This document shows positions 8,488 through 17,576 of a stretch of DNA of 64,000 nt, one piece after another (positions within the stretch are counted from its first letter, which is position 1; each line of letters starts with the position of its first letter). The notes under the pieces are model-generated. The model was not told the DNA's origin and searched no databases. It saw only the letters and a program-made list of their open reading frames with translations. Source of the DNA: CAVXUB01 sp963764805 (GTDB lineage Bacteria > Actinomycetota > Acidimicrobiia > Acidimicrobiales > Bog-793); contig CAVXUB010000001.1 in NCBI GenBank assembly GCA_963764805.1, positions 744,001 through 808,000 on the forward strand. The letters run 5' to 3'. Both the position numbers and the translations under genes were made by a program.

Positions 8488-9469
8488 CAGAGGTTGAAGC
8501 CGGCCACCATGCTCGTCGCAGTCGCGGCCTGCCCGAGCTCGGGGACCCCGAGCAGGTCCTCAGTGGTCTTCAGCCAGGAGTAGTGGCTGTAGTCGGTGCC
8601 CACCTGGAGGCCGGGGTCACGGTCGGAGCTACGACGATCATCGCCACGTGGCAGTCCTGGGCGGTGCTGTTGACGCAGTTCTCGCCCGTGGTGGCTGGTT
8701 CACCCTCGTCCCAGACGATGAAGATCGCCGTGTCGTTGTCCTTGTAGACGGTGGTGCCCGTGATAAGCGGCAGCCAGGTCTTGAGCCAGCTGTCGCCGGC
8801 CGCGATCGAGCTCGAGTGCATGTCGTCGATCAGGTTCGGCGTCACGAAGGCGAGCGCCGGCGCGGTCGTCTCGCTCGAGAAGTCCTTCAGCAGCGCCGAG
8901 CTCGTCGTCGTGCCGAGAGGGACGTCACGTGTGGAGCAGTTCTTGAGACCGAGGTAGTAGACGGCCGGGTTGTGGCGGGCGGCGTAGTTGCCAGAGTCCG
9001 TCTTGTCACAGTTCGAGGGCATCGACTCGGCATAGCCCTTCCAACCACCGTGGGTGTTCAGCTGTTGGAAGATGCTGCTGTGGGTGGCGGGTACCGTGCA
9101 TTTGCCTGTCGGGTCGCAGTCGGGATAGTACGGCTTGAGCTGCGAGAGCGTCATCCCGTCGGTCTCCCCGATGTAGTTGGGGAGGCTCGGGTGCGTGATG
9201 TTGTGGTAGTCGGTCGCCAACCCGCAAGCGGCGATCACGCTGTTGATGTAGGGCGCTTTCGAGGACCCGACGATGCTGCCGTAGGAGTTGTTCTCCTCCA
9301 TGATGACGACGACGTGCTTGTAGGTCGCCGTCGTGGCGGTGCCGCACATCGCCGAACCCTGCCGACCGTTCGCCGCTGCAGGGACGGCGCCGGCTCCGAC
9401 CGTGGCCAGGCCGCTCAGCGCCAGCACGGCGCTACCGATCGCGACCGCCATCCGATGCCTTCGCAACAT
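8488..9469 (-). CDS. Secreted phosphoesterase / phospholipase C-like protein (one frameshift)
   Basis: The protein begins with a signal peptide (MLRRHRMAVAIGSAVLALSG...) after an AAAGGA ribosome-binding site, which favours this ATG over two earlier ones. The mature part begins with HVVVIMEENNSYGSIVG, the metal-binding start of the PF04185 phosphoesterase family (phospholipase C and acid phosphatase AcpA types). ATDYHNITHPSLPNY and IFIVWDEGE complete the family pattern. The frame breaks near 8607-8620. After it, VGTDYSHYSWLKTTEDLLG in another frame restores the usual family C-terminus and runs to a TGA at 8488. The break is probably a sequence error. The likely role is extracellular phosphate-ester cleavage. 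Confidence 0.8.
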
Positions 9470-9700
9470 CCGTGATCCTTTCGTCAGTGCCTTCCCCATG
9501 CGCGACGCCACGAGTCCCCGGCGAGTGGCGTCCACGTCGTCCTCTTCCCCAGCGAAACGAAGCCCGCTCGATTCGAGCACTGCCTCCCTTCAGCAATCGC
9601 ACCGTATCCCACGAATGCAAGTGCTTCAACCGGACTCTCTCGCTTCGGAGGGCGAGGGGAGTTCCCTCAGGGCGAGGGGAGTTCCCGCACATCGGCAACT

Positions 9701-10162
9701 TCACCACCCGGTCACAGAGACCAGCTCGTCGAAGCTGGTCGGGAACACCGCGTTCGGCGTGCCCGCCGCAGCCCAGATCTCATCGAAACCGGCGAGCCCA
9801 CGGTCGAGCACGATTCGCAGGCCGCTGTCGCCCCGGTGCCCGACGGGGCTGACGCCGCCGATCGGAAACCCGGTGAGGTCCTTCACCCGCGCACCGTCGG
9901 GCCGCTCGACCTTCGTGGCGCCCGTCAGCAGGCGAAGGCGCTCGAGGTCGAGGCGGTCGTCTCCCGAGAGGATCGCCAGCACCGGCTCCCCGTCGGCGAG
10001 GAAGAGGAGGGACTTGGCGATCTGGCCCTGCTCGACGCCGAGGGCGGCTGCCGCCTCGGCCGAGGTCCGTGTCGACTCGGACAGCTCGACTACTTCGGCG
10101 TCGGAGCCCGCCGCCCGCAGTGCATCTTGGACACGGGCTGCGTTGGGGTGGAGGGCGGTCAT
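9701..10162 (-). CDS. YbaK/EbsC-family aminoacyl-tRNA deacylase
   Basis: The single 153-residue domain covers the full YbaK/ProX fold. QIAKSLLFLADG near residue 47 carries the conserved lysine of the deacylase pocket, and GFPIGGVSPVGH at about 98-109 is the substrate-loop motif. The closing FDEIWAAAGTPNAVF pattern is also typical. Members remove wrongly charged amino acids from tRNA (Cys-tRNA-Pro, Ala-tRNA-Pro and others); the exact substrate cannot be told here. It lies next to tRNA-Leu on the same strand. The start ATG begins the conserved part immediately. Confidence 0.88.
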   Translation of the reverse strand: MTALHPNAARVQDALRAAGSDAEVVELSESTRTSAEAAAALGVEQGQIAKSLLFLADGEPVLAILSGDDRLDLERLRLLTGATKVERPDGARVKDLTGFPIGGVSPVGHRGDSGLRIVLDRGLAGFDEIWAAAGTPNAVFPTSFDELVSVTGW

Positions 10163-10176
10163 GGTCTCGTCTGGTC

Positions 10177-10263
<87 letters not shown>

Positions 10264-10347
10264 GGAGTGCGACAACGATAGCCGACCGGCCGGCTCGTGG
10301 CGGGTGGCGGTTGAATTCGGCGCCTAGCAGGTATTCTCGACGGCACC

Positions 10348-11000
10348 ATGGGTCTGCAGCAGTTCGAACGGCGACTCGAACGTCTCGTCGAGGGCGCCTT
10401 CGCCAAGGCGTTCCGTGGGGAGCTCCAACCGGTCGAGATCGGGCGGCGGCTCACCCGCGAGATGGATCTCCAGCGGACGGTCTCCGTCCGGGGCCTCATC
10501 ACGCCCAATTCGTTCGACGTGCTGCTGTCGAGGCAGGACTACGACCGTTTCGGGAACTTCGTCGACGTGCTCTCCGCGAGCTCGCCGACGCAGCCAAGGA
10601 GCACGCCAAGTCCGAGGGCTACCAGTTCGTCGGACCGGTGGAGGTGGAGATCGGGTGGTCCCCCGAGCTCTCGCCCAACAGCTACGACATCCTGAGCGAG
10701 ATGCGCGAGGGGGAGGCGGTCCCCGTCCACTGGCTGGTGATGGCAGACGGCCGGCGAGTCGGTATCGGCGACGACATCGTGACCGTCGGCAGGCTGCCCG
10801 AGTGCGCCATCGTGCTCACGGACCCGAACGCCTCCCGCCGGCACGCCCAGATTCGCCGTGACGGCGACGCGGTCGTCCTCGTCGACCTCGGTTCCACCAA
10901 CGGGACCAGGGTAAATGGAACCCGAGTCCGGGAGCAGAGGCTGACGCACGGGGACACGATCACGATCGGGACGACGACGATGCGTTTCGAAGACTCGTAG
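10348..11000 (+). CDS. fhaA: FhaA-type protein: DUF3662 plus FHA domain (one frameshift)
   Basis: The first 75 or so residues (MGLQQFERRLERLVEGAF...) are the DUF3662 domain that starts FhaA proteins. Near 10575 the frame changes, and RELADAAKEHAKSEGYQFVG resumes the domain in another frame. The FHA domain follows with GRLPECAIVLTDPNASRRHAQI and DLGSTNGTRVNG, the phosphothreonine-binding loops. The protein is shorter than mycobacterial FhaA because the linker is only about 20 residues. FhaA is known to bind phosphorylated MviN and PbpA and to modulate peptidoglycan synthesis. It heads the fhaB-pstP-pbpA-pknB array. The frameshift is probably a sequencing error. Confidence 0.85.
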
Positions 11001-11047
11001 ACGAACTAGAAACGCACTGTGGGTGACCAGGTAGTGGAGGCACAGGG

Positions 11048-11506
11048 TTGAACGCGCCGCACGCGCTGCTGGAGATCCTCAAGTACTTCCTGCTGGCGCT
11101 TATCTGGCTGTTCTTCATCTACGCCATCCGGATGGTGTGGGTGGAGGTCCGCCGGTCGCGCCCTGACAAGGCTCCTGCCGCCGCGCCCTCACAGTCCGCC
11201 GTCGACCGCAAGGTGCCCCTCAGGCTGCGAGTCGTCGACCCACCGCAGCGCCGCGGTCGCATCTACGAGCTGGGCGAGGAGGTCACCCTCGGACGCTCTC
11301 TCGGCTGCGCCGTATGCCTCGAGGACGACACCTTCACCTCCAACGTCCACGCTCGGGTCTTCTCTCGAAACGGCGACCTGTGGGTCGAGGACCTCCGTTC
11401 CACCAACGGCACCTACCTCAACGAGACCCGCCTGACGGGGCCGGCTCGGATCCAGCGGGGGGACCGCATCAAGGTAGGGAGCACGATCCTCGAGGTCGCC
11501 CGTTGA
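11048..11506 (+). CDS. fhaB: FhaB-type membrane FHA-domain protein
   Basis: This 152-residue protein has one N-terminal transmembrane helix (LLEILKYFLLALIWLFFIYAI), a basic/proline linker and a C-terminal FHA domain (about residues 72-150). The domain has the motifs VTLGRSLGCAVCLED, SNVHARVF and DLRSTNGTYLN. The start is TTG, preceded by a GGAGG-like sequence. FhaB (FipA) reads threonine phosphorylation by the PknB-type kinase and links it to the division machinery. The gene ends in TTGA, overlapping the TTG start of the phosphatase gene. Confidence 0.9.
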   Translation: MNAPHALLEILKYFLLALIWLFFIYAIRMVWVEVRRSRPDKAPAAAPSQSAVDRKVPLRLRVVDPPQRRGRIYELGEEVTLGRSLGCAVCLEDDTFTSNVHARVFSRNGDLWVEDLRSTNGTYLNETRLTGPARIQRGDRIKVGSTILEVAR

Positions 11507-13254
11507 GGGGGCTGCGCAGCGGTTCGGCCAGCGATCGGGGCCGGGTCCGGGCGTCGAACGAGGACTGCCTCGTCGTCTCGGACGACCTGGTAGCCGTTGC
11601 GGACGGAATGGGTGGTCACGCCGGTGGCGAGGTGGCCGCCCGTACGGCGGTGGAGACGCTGGTCGAGGCGTACCGCAGTGCCCCTTCCTCGGAGGGGCTG
11701 GTAGATGCGGTCAAGAAGGCGAACAACGCGATCTGGGAGCAGTCGCGGGCGTCGCGGTCGCTGCGCGGCATGGGCACCACGCTGACGGCGGCAGCCCTGG
11801 TCGACCAGGACGGCGACCAGCACCTGGCGCTCGTCAACGTCGGTGACTCGAGGGCGTACCTGTTCGATCGGGGCAACCTCGCACAGGTGACCGACGACCA
11901 CAGCCTCGTAGAGGAGATGGTGAGGCGCGGTGAGCTGACACCGGCCGAGGCGGCGACACACCCTCATCGCCACATCGTCACCCGCGTGCTCGGCGTGGAT
12001 CCCGGCGTCGACGTCGACGTCTGGGAGTTCGTCCCCCCGGACGGCGGCCGCATCCTGCTCTGCAGCGACGGCCTCACGAACGAGCTCTCGGAGGACGAGA
12101 TAGCCGACGTCCTCGGCGGCAACGACGACCCCGACGAGGCCGCACACGAGCTGGTCCGCCTGGCGCTCGCCCACGGCGGCAACGACAACGTGACTGCAGT
12201 CGTCGTCGACATCTGGAACGACGCCGATCCGGCGGCCATGGAGCGGGCTCGAGATCGCGCTACGTGGCCGGTGCCGGAGCCTCGCAAGTCCGGGCCGGCC
12301 GGCAGCACCGAGGGCCTGACCGGTGCCGTGCCCGCCGTCACCGAGGGCGCGGTACCGGAAGAGCCCGCCGTCGGCGAGACTCATGCCGGCGCGCCGACAG
12401 GACTGTCGACTGCTGCCGTCGGCGTCACCGGAGTTGTGGCCGCAAGGGCGGCAACGGCAGCTGCGGCGGCAGCGGGCGCAGCCGCAGCGGGCCCAGGGGC
12501 GGCGGGCACAGGGTCAGCGGGCACAGGGGCAGCCGGCGCAGGGGCGGTCGGCACCGGATCAGCAGGCACGATGAACGGAGATCTCGACAGCGGGACAGGC
12601 GGCGCGGGCGGTGGAGGCGAGCCGCCGCGGACCCAGGGGCAGCGTCCGATCATGCTCGTGGCGCCGAGGGGCCGTGCGCCGGGGGAGCGGATCGTCACCG
12701 GGCGGGTGATCATCTTCTCCATCCTGCTTGCGGCCCTCCTCGGGGGCGCCTGTGCCGTCGTCGCCTGGTTCGCGGACGAGTCCTATTACGTGGGACTGCA
12801 GGGCAACCAGGTGGTCATCTTCCACGGACGGCCAGGGGGCTTCCTGTGGTTCATGCCGACCGTCGTCGAGAAGACGCCGATCACCACCTCGAAACTGATC
12901 CCCCCGGACCTGGCGAACGTGCGGTCGGGCGTCCTCGAATCGTCCTTCGGAGGCGCCCAGACCTACGTCCAGCTCCTCGTCCGGCACGAGACCGAACTGC
13001 CGCTGTTCGCCAGCACGACCACCCTCCCGCCCCCGACGACCGTCGCCGACCCCGGCACCACCACGACGATCGCCCCGCCGTCGACGACAACCGTCACCAC
13101 ATTCCCTGCGACCACCACCCTTCCGCCGACGACCGCTGCCCCACCGACGACGCCTCCTCCCACCACCTCCGCGCCGACGACGACCACCAAGCCACCCACG
13201 ACGACCAAGCCCCCGACCGGAACCACCCCGACTACCGCCCCCAAGACCGGGTAA
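11503..13254 (+). CDS. pstP: PstP-type membrane Ser/Thr protein phosphatase (PP2C)
   Basis: The product has about 583 residues, starting at a TTG that overlaps the fhaB stop. The catalytic PP2C domain (residues 1-240) shows SNEDC, VADGMGGHAGGE, VNVGDSRAY, LCSDGLT and GGNDNVTAVVV, which supply the metal-binding aspartates. A long Ala/Gly/Thr-rich linker follows, then a transmembrane helix (VIIFSILLAALLGGACAVVAWF), a small extracytoplasmic domain and a Thr/Pro-rich tail. It dephosphorylates the PknB-type kinase and its substrates. It precedes pbpA by only 12 bases; in most actinobacteria rodA lies between them. Confidence 0.92.
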   Translation: MRGLRSGSASDRGRVRASNEDCLVVSDDLVAVADGMGGHAGGEVAARTAVETLVEAYRSAPSSEGLVDAVKKANNAIWEQSRASRSLRGMGTTLTAAALVDQDGDQHLALVNVGDSRAYLFDRGNLAQVTDDHSLVEEMVRRGELTPAEAATHPHRHIVTRVLGVDPGVDVDVWEFVPPDGGRILLCSDGLTNELSEDEIADVLGGNDDPDEAAHELVRLALAHGGNDNVTAVVVDIWNDADPAAMERARDRATWPVPEPRKSGPAGSTEGLTGAVPAVTEGAVPEEPAVGETHAGAPTGLSTAAVGVTGVVAARAATAAAAAAGAAAAGPGAAGTGSAGTGAAGAGAVGTGSAGTMNGDLDSGTGGAGGGGEPPRTQGQRPIMLVAPRGRAPGERIVTGRVIIFSILLAALLGGACAVVAWFADESYYVGLQGNQVVIFHGRPGGFLWFMPTVVEKTPITTSKLIPPDLANVRSGVLESSFGGAQTYVQLLVRHETELPLFASTTTLPPPTTVADPGTTTTIAPPSTTTVTTFPATTTLPPTTAAPPTTPPPTTSAPTTTTKPPTTTKPPTGTTPTTAPKTG

Positions 13255-13266
13255 GGCTGACACTGA

Positions 13267-14781
13267 ATGGACCATCGCATTCGCTGGCTAGGCATCTTCT
13301 TCATCTCGTGCTTCCTGCTGCTGTTCGTGCAGTTGAACAACTGGCAGGTGCGGCAGGCCCACGGGCTGCCCGGGGGGACGACCACGACGACGCTGCCTCC
13401 CAACTTCTGGACCTCGCAGCGTGGCTTCATCCTCAGCTCCGACGACAAGGTGATGGCCATGTCGGTCGAGAGCAAGAACAAGGTGTGGGAGAGGAAGTAC
13501 CCGGACGGGCCGCTCTACGAGGACATCACGGGATACTTCGACCCCACCGCCGCCGCCGCCCCCTACGGCGTGGAGGCCTCCTACAACCAGTACCTCGACA
13601 TGCACGAGTCGCAGGTCAAGACCATCGGCGACATCCTCACCCAGTCGGTGGAGACGAACGACGTCGTCACGACGATCTCGTCGAAGCTCCAGCAGGACGC
13701 GGCCAACGCCCTCGGAGGGCGCACCGGAGCCGTCGTCGTGCTCAACCCGCAGAACGGCGCCATCTACGCGATGTACGCCAACCCCTCCTACGACCCGAAC
13801 AAGCTCTCCACCTCCAACGCCGCTGCGGCCGCCCAGTACTTCAAGTACCTGACGAGCACCGCTGTTTCCGCGAACGGCAAGGGGCCGCTGAACAACGGGG
13901 TGACGAACGTCACCTATCCGCCGGGCTCCACCTTCAAGCTCGTCACCTCGTCGGCGATCTTCGACCACGACCCGGCGCTGGCGACCCGGATCTGGCCGGG
14001 AGAGAGCAAGTTCCTGATCCCCGGCACCTCCGTCCCCTTCCACAACTACGGCGGCGGGTTCTGCCCCAACGCCGTGGGCACGCTGGCGAACGTCCTCGCA
14101 CAGTCCTGCGACACGACCTTCGCCCGCATCGGGATCCTGCTCGGAGCGGAGAACCTCTACACGGAGGCGACGGCGTTCGGTTTCGACAGGCCGTCGCCGA
14201 TCGACCTGCCCGACGCCACTCAGCCGAACTTCGACACGGTGAACAAGCTCCCGACAGAGGCCGACGCGGCGTATTCGGCGATCGGGCAGTTCGACGACGA
14301 GGCGACGCTGTTGCAGATGGCGATGGTCTCGGCGGCGATGGCGGACGGCGGGACGATCATGACGCCGCACGTGCTCAGCTACGTCCTCAACCAGCAGGGC
14401 CAGATCATCTATCGCTACAAGGACCATCCGTGGTTGCACGCGACGTCGGCAGCCACGGCGGCGAAGGTGCGGTCCTTGATGCTCGGTCCGACCCATCTGA
14501 ACATCGGGACCCTGTACGGGGTGCTGTCGCCCTTCGACTTCTCCAATGGCCTCAGCGTGGCCGGTAAGACGGGCACGGCTCAGCCCAACAACAGCCTCTG
14601 CGGAGCCGACGCCTGGGTCACCTCGTTCGCCCCCGCTGCGGCCGGACAGACCCCCGATCTGGTCGTGGCGGCGGTGGTCTCGGCGCCACCCCAGGTCTAC
14701 GGGTGCACGCCGACCGGCGCCACCATCGCCGGCCCGGTCGTCCGCCAGATGTACGAGGACTACTACGGGATCGGACCATGA
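13267..14781 (+). CDS. pbpA: Class B penicillin-binding protein (PbpA)
   Basis: The 504-residue transpeptidase starts with a membrane anchor (WLGIFFISCFLLLFVQL). The transpeptidase domain carries the catalytic SxxK motif Ser221-Thr-Phe-Lys224 and the KTG motif Lys434-Thr-Gly. The middle motif reads Ser280-Cys-Asp282, an Asp where SxN is usual. The N-terminal module is short, as in actinobacterial PbpA, which acts in septal or elongation peptidoglycan cross-linking and is regulated by PknB phosphorylation. Its normal glycosyltransferase partner RodA is not encoded beside it. The ATG follows the pstP stop by 12 bases. Confidence 0.92.
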   Translation: MDHRIRWLGIFFISCFLLLFVQLNNWQVRQAHGLPGGTTTTTLPPNFWTSQRGFILSSDDKVMAMSVESKNKVWERKYPDGPLYEDITGYFDPTAAAAPYGVEASYNQYLDMHESQVKTIGDILTQSVETNDVVTTISSKLQQDAANALGGRTGAVVVLNPQNGAIYAMYANPSYDPNKLSTSNAAAAAQYFKYLTSTAVSANGKGPLNNGVTNVTYPPGSTFKLVTSSAIFDHDPALATRIWPGESKFLIPGTSVPFHNYGGGFCPNAVGTLANVLAQSCDTTFARIGILLGAENLYTEATAFGFDRPSPIDLPDATQPNFDTVNKLPTEADAAYSAIGQFDDEATLLQMAMVSAAMADGGTIMTPHVLSYVLNQQGQIIYRYKDHPWLHATSAATAAKVRSLMLGPTHLNIGTLYGVLSPFDFSNGLSVAGKTGTAQPNNSLCGADAWVTSFAPAAAGQTPDLVVAAVVSAPPQVYGCTPTGATIAGPVVRQMYEDYYGIGP

Positions 14782-14834
14782 CCCCACCGCCTGACACCGG
14801 GCTGCGTCCCCGCCCCGAATAGGCTCTGCTGGAC

Positions 14835-16934
14835 ATGTCGAACATCTCGCCGCCCATCTACAACGGGCGCTACGAGCTCAGCCACCAGATCGCCCGTGGG
14901 GGCACCGCTCAGGTCTACCTTGCGCGGGACCTGCTCCTGGACCGACCCGTCGCGCTCAAGATGCTGTTCCCCGAGCTGTCGGCAGACCGATCGTTCGTGG
15001 ATCGCTTCCGCCGGGAGGCCCAGGCCGCCGCCAACCTCTCGCACCCGAACATCGTGCCGGTCTTCGACTGGGGAGAGTCGGACCGGACCTACTACATCGT
15101 GATGGAGTACGTCGACGGCGAGCCGCTGTCGTCGATCATCCGCTCGCAGGGGCCGCTGGCGCCCAATCAGGCGGCGGGCATCGCCACCGACATAGCCAAG
15201 GCGCTCTCCTACGCCCACCGCCACGGGGTGGTGCACCGGGACATCAAGCCGGGCAACATCATGATCACCGCCGACGGGCAGGTGAAGGTGGGGGACTTCG
15301 GGATCGCCCGGGCGATAGGGGCCGACGAGAACGTCACGCAGACCGGGCTCGTGATGGGTACCGCCACCTACTTCTCTCCCGAGCAGGCGCAAGGGCTCGG
15401 CGTCGACGGGCGAAGCGACGTCTACTCCCTCGGCGTCGTGCTCTTCGAGATGGTGACCGGGCAGCCGCCCTTCACCGGTGAGACGCCGGTCTCGATCGCC
15501 TACCAGCACGTGCGGGAGATTCCCCCCGAGCCGAGGACGATCAACCCGGCGGTGCCGGTGGCGCTGGAGGCGATCATCCTCCACGCGATGGCCAAGCAGC
15601 CAGCAGATCGGTATGCGAGTGCGCAGGAGTTCCAGTCGGACCTGCAGCGTTTCGTGCAGGGTGGGCCGGTGCTGGCTCAGGGTGCGGCCGCCGACTCGCT
15701 CGGCGCGGCCGACACGAGCGCCATGACGACCACCGGCACGATGGCCGACGTGGCTGCCGGCGCCGGCGTCGGTGCGCTTGGCGCCGCTGCCGCCGTGGCG
15801 GCCGGGAACGCGCTGGCAGAGGGAGCTGCTGCTCCGCCCGCCGGCGGAACGACCACCACAGCCGCCGCCACGGCAGCCGAGGTGCCGGAGTTCCCCAAGC
15901 GCCGCACCCTCGAGTGGACAGCGGCCGCCGTCGCTCTCATCCTCGTCATCGTCGGCCTCGCCTTCTACGGCGGCCGCCAACTCGGGTACTTCGGCGGCAA
16001 GCCGTTCTTCGACGTCCCCGACGTGGTCCACCAACCGCTGTTGTCCGCTGAGCAGACGCTGCAGAAGGACCAGCTCTCCTGGCAGGTCCAGCAGGAGGCG
16101 AACGCCGCCAGCAAAGGGATCGTCGTGAGCACCAGCCCAGGCTTCCCGACGGAGGTCCAGGCGGGCGACATGGTCATGCTGACTGTCTCCACCGGGCCGA
16201 ACGCCGGCCCGGTGCCCAACCTGATCGGGAAGACCGAGGCTAAAGCCCTCAGCGAGCTCAAGTCCCGCGGCTTCACGGCCAAGCCGCGAGTCGACTCCGG
16301 CCCGCCTCCCGCCGGCAACAACACGCCGGCCGGCAGCGTCTTCAACCAGTCGCCCCTGCCGGCCCAGACTTGGTCCTTCGCGCAGCCGGTGACGATCTAT
16401 GTGGCGACCGGGAAGGCTCAAGTCCAGATCCCGAACTTGAGCGGGAAGACCGTCACCCAGGCGACGACGATCCTCGACGGCCTGAACCTGATCGTGTCGC
16501 CGACGACGGTGCCTCAGCCGAGCAACACGGTACAGAGAGGCCAGGTCACGGGCACCAGTCCACCTGCGGGAAGGTTCGAGCCGGTGGGGACCACGATCAC
16601 GCTCTACATCTCGGAGCCGGAGATCCCGGTCCCGGACGTGATCAACGACCCGGTGTCCGTCGCCAAGAGCGCGCTCTACACGGCCGGGTTCAATCCGGTT
16701 CCGCAGAGCGAGCCGGTCTGCGACCCGAGCGAGGTCAACATCGTGCTCAGCACCAACCCGGTGCCGACGACGCCCGAGCCGCAGGGCTCCAACGTCACGA
16801 TCTTCGTCGGCGTGCGGGGTTCGACCTGCCCGAGCACGACCACCACCACCACGCCGGCGTCTACGACGACGACGACCAGCGGGACGACGACGACAACGAC
16901 CGGCCCGACGACGACGACCAAGCCGAAGCACTAG
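14835..16934 (+). CDS. pknB: PknB-type Ser/Thr protein kinase with PASTA domains
   Basis: The 699-residue membrane kinase begins with a kinase domain (about 13-275): a Gly-rich loop IARGGTAQVY, Lys42, HRDIKPGN with Asp136 and DFG at 154-156. An Ala/Thr-rich juxtamembrane stretch follows, then one transmembrane helix (about 358-378). Four extracytoplasmic PASTA repeats come next, each starting with a V/I-PD/N-V/L motif, and the tail is Thr-rich. PASTA repeats sense muropeptides or lipid II. It is the only kinase in this cluster, so it probably covers the duties shared by PknA and PknB elsewhere. It ends eight bases from the convergent trpG-like gene. Confidence 0.94.
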   Translation: MSNISPPIYNGRYELSHQIARGGTAQVYLARDLLLDRPVALKMLFPELSADRSFVDRFRREAQAAANLSHPNIVPVFDWGESDRTYYIVMEYVDGEPLSSIIRSQGPLAPNQAAGIATDIAKALSYAHRHGVVHRDIKPGNIMITADGQVKVGDFGIARAIGADENVTQTGLVMGTATYFSPEQAQGLGVDGRSDVYSLGVVLFEMVTGQPPFTGETPVSIAYQHVREIPPEPRTINPAVPVALEAIILHAMAKQPADRYASAQEFQSDLQRFVQGGPVLAQGAAADSLGAADTSAMTTTGTMADVAAGAGVGALGAAAAVAAGNALAEGAAAPPAGGTTTTAAATAAEVPEFPKRRTLEWTAAAVALILVIVGLAFYGGRQLGYFGGKPFFDVPDVVHQPLLSAEQTLQKDQLSWQVQQEANAASKGIVVSTSPGFPTEVQAGDMVMLTVSTGPNAGPVPNLIGKTEAKALSELKSRGFTAKPRVDSGPPPAGNNTPAGSVFNQSPLPAQTWSFAQPVTIYVATGKAQVQIPNLSGKTVTQATTILDGLNLIVSPTTVPQPSNTVQRGQVTGTSPPAGRFEPVGTTITLYISEPEIPVPDVINDPVSVAKSALYTAGFNPVPQSEPVCDPSEVNIVLSTNPVPTTPEPQGSNVTIFVGVRGSTCPSTTTTTTPASTTTTTSGTTTTTTGPTTTTKPKH

Positions 16935-16942
16935 CGAGCCGG

Positions 16943-17530
16943 CTAGCGGGCGGACGCCATCCCGAGGAAGTTGCGCAGCAGGTCGTGACCGCCGGTCGTG
17001 AGGATCGACTCGGGGTGGAACTGCACGCCCTCGATCGGCAGCTCGCGGTGCCTGAGTGCCATGACGACCCCGTCGGAGGTGCTGGCGGTGACTTCGAGGC
17101 ACTCGGGAACCGAGGCGGCGTCGACGATCAGGGAGTGGTAACGGGTTGCCTGAAAAGGGACGGGCAGTCCGGCCAGAACGCCGGCTCCCGTGTGCTGGAC
17201 GAGAGACGTCTTTCCGTGCATGATCGCCGGCGCCTGCACGATCTCCCCGCCGAAGACCTCGCCTATGCACTGGTGCCCGAGGCAGACACCGAGGATCGGC
17301 ACGCCTTCGCCGCCCAGCACGCGTATCACCTCGTTCGAGATCCCGGCATCCTCAGGCCGTCCCGGTCCGGGTGAGATCAGCACGCAGTCAGGTTCGAGCG
17401 AGCGGACAGTGCCGAGGTCGCCGGCGTCGTTGCGGATCACGATCGGCTCGGCGCCGAGCTCCCCCAGGTACTGCACGAGGTTGTAGACGAAACTGTCGTA
17501 GTTGTCGACGACCACCACGCGCACACCCAC
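16943..17530 (-). CDS. Glutamine amidotransferase of anthranilate/aminodeoxychorismate synthase (TrpG/PabA)
   Basis: The 195-residue class I amidotransferase shows VVDNYDSFVYN at the N-terminus, the catalytic GVCLGHQCIGE (nucleophilic Cys) and FHPESILT with the His-Glu pair. It hydrolyses glutamine and passes ammonia to a chorismate-using TrpE or PabB partner, which is not in the window. TrpG and PabA cannot be separated from sequence alone. The start is a GTG at 17530; the GTG two codons later is an alternative. The gene diverges from crgA with a 46-base gap, the arrangement also known next to pknB in other actinobacteria. Confidence 0.9.
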   Translation of the reverse strand: MGVRVVVVDNYDSFVYNLVQYLGELGAEPIVIRNDAGDLGTVRSLEPDCVLISPGPGRPEDAGISNEVIRVLGGEGVPILGVCLGHQCIGEVFGGEIVQAPAIMHGKTSLVQHTGAGVLAGLPVPFQATRYHSLIVDAASVPECLEVTASTSDGVVMALRHRELPIEGVQFHPESILTTGGHDLLRNFLGMASAR

Positions 17531-17576
17531 GGGCGCCGAGGTTAACGGTGTCCCGAGGGGCAGGTAACCTGGCGCC

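Noticed and set aside
14763..17270. An 835-codon minus-strand frame across pknB
   Set aside because: It is antisense to a clear kinase and has the Arg/His/Asp composition of a shadow frame.
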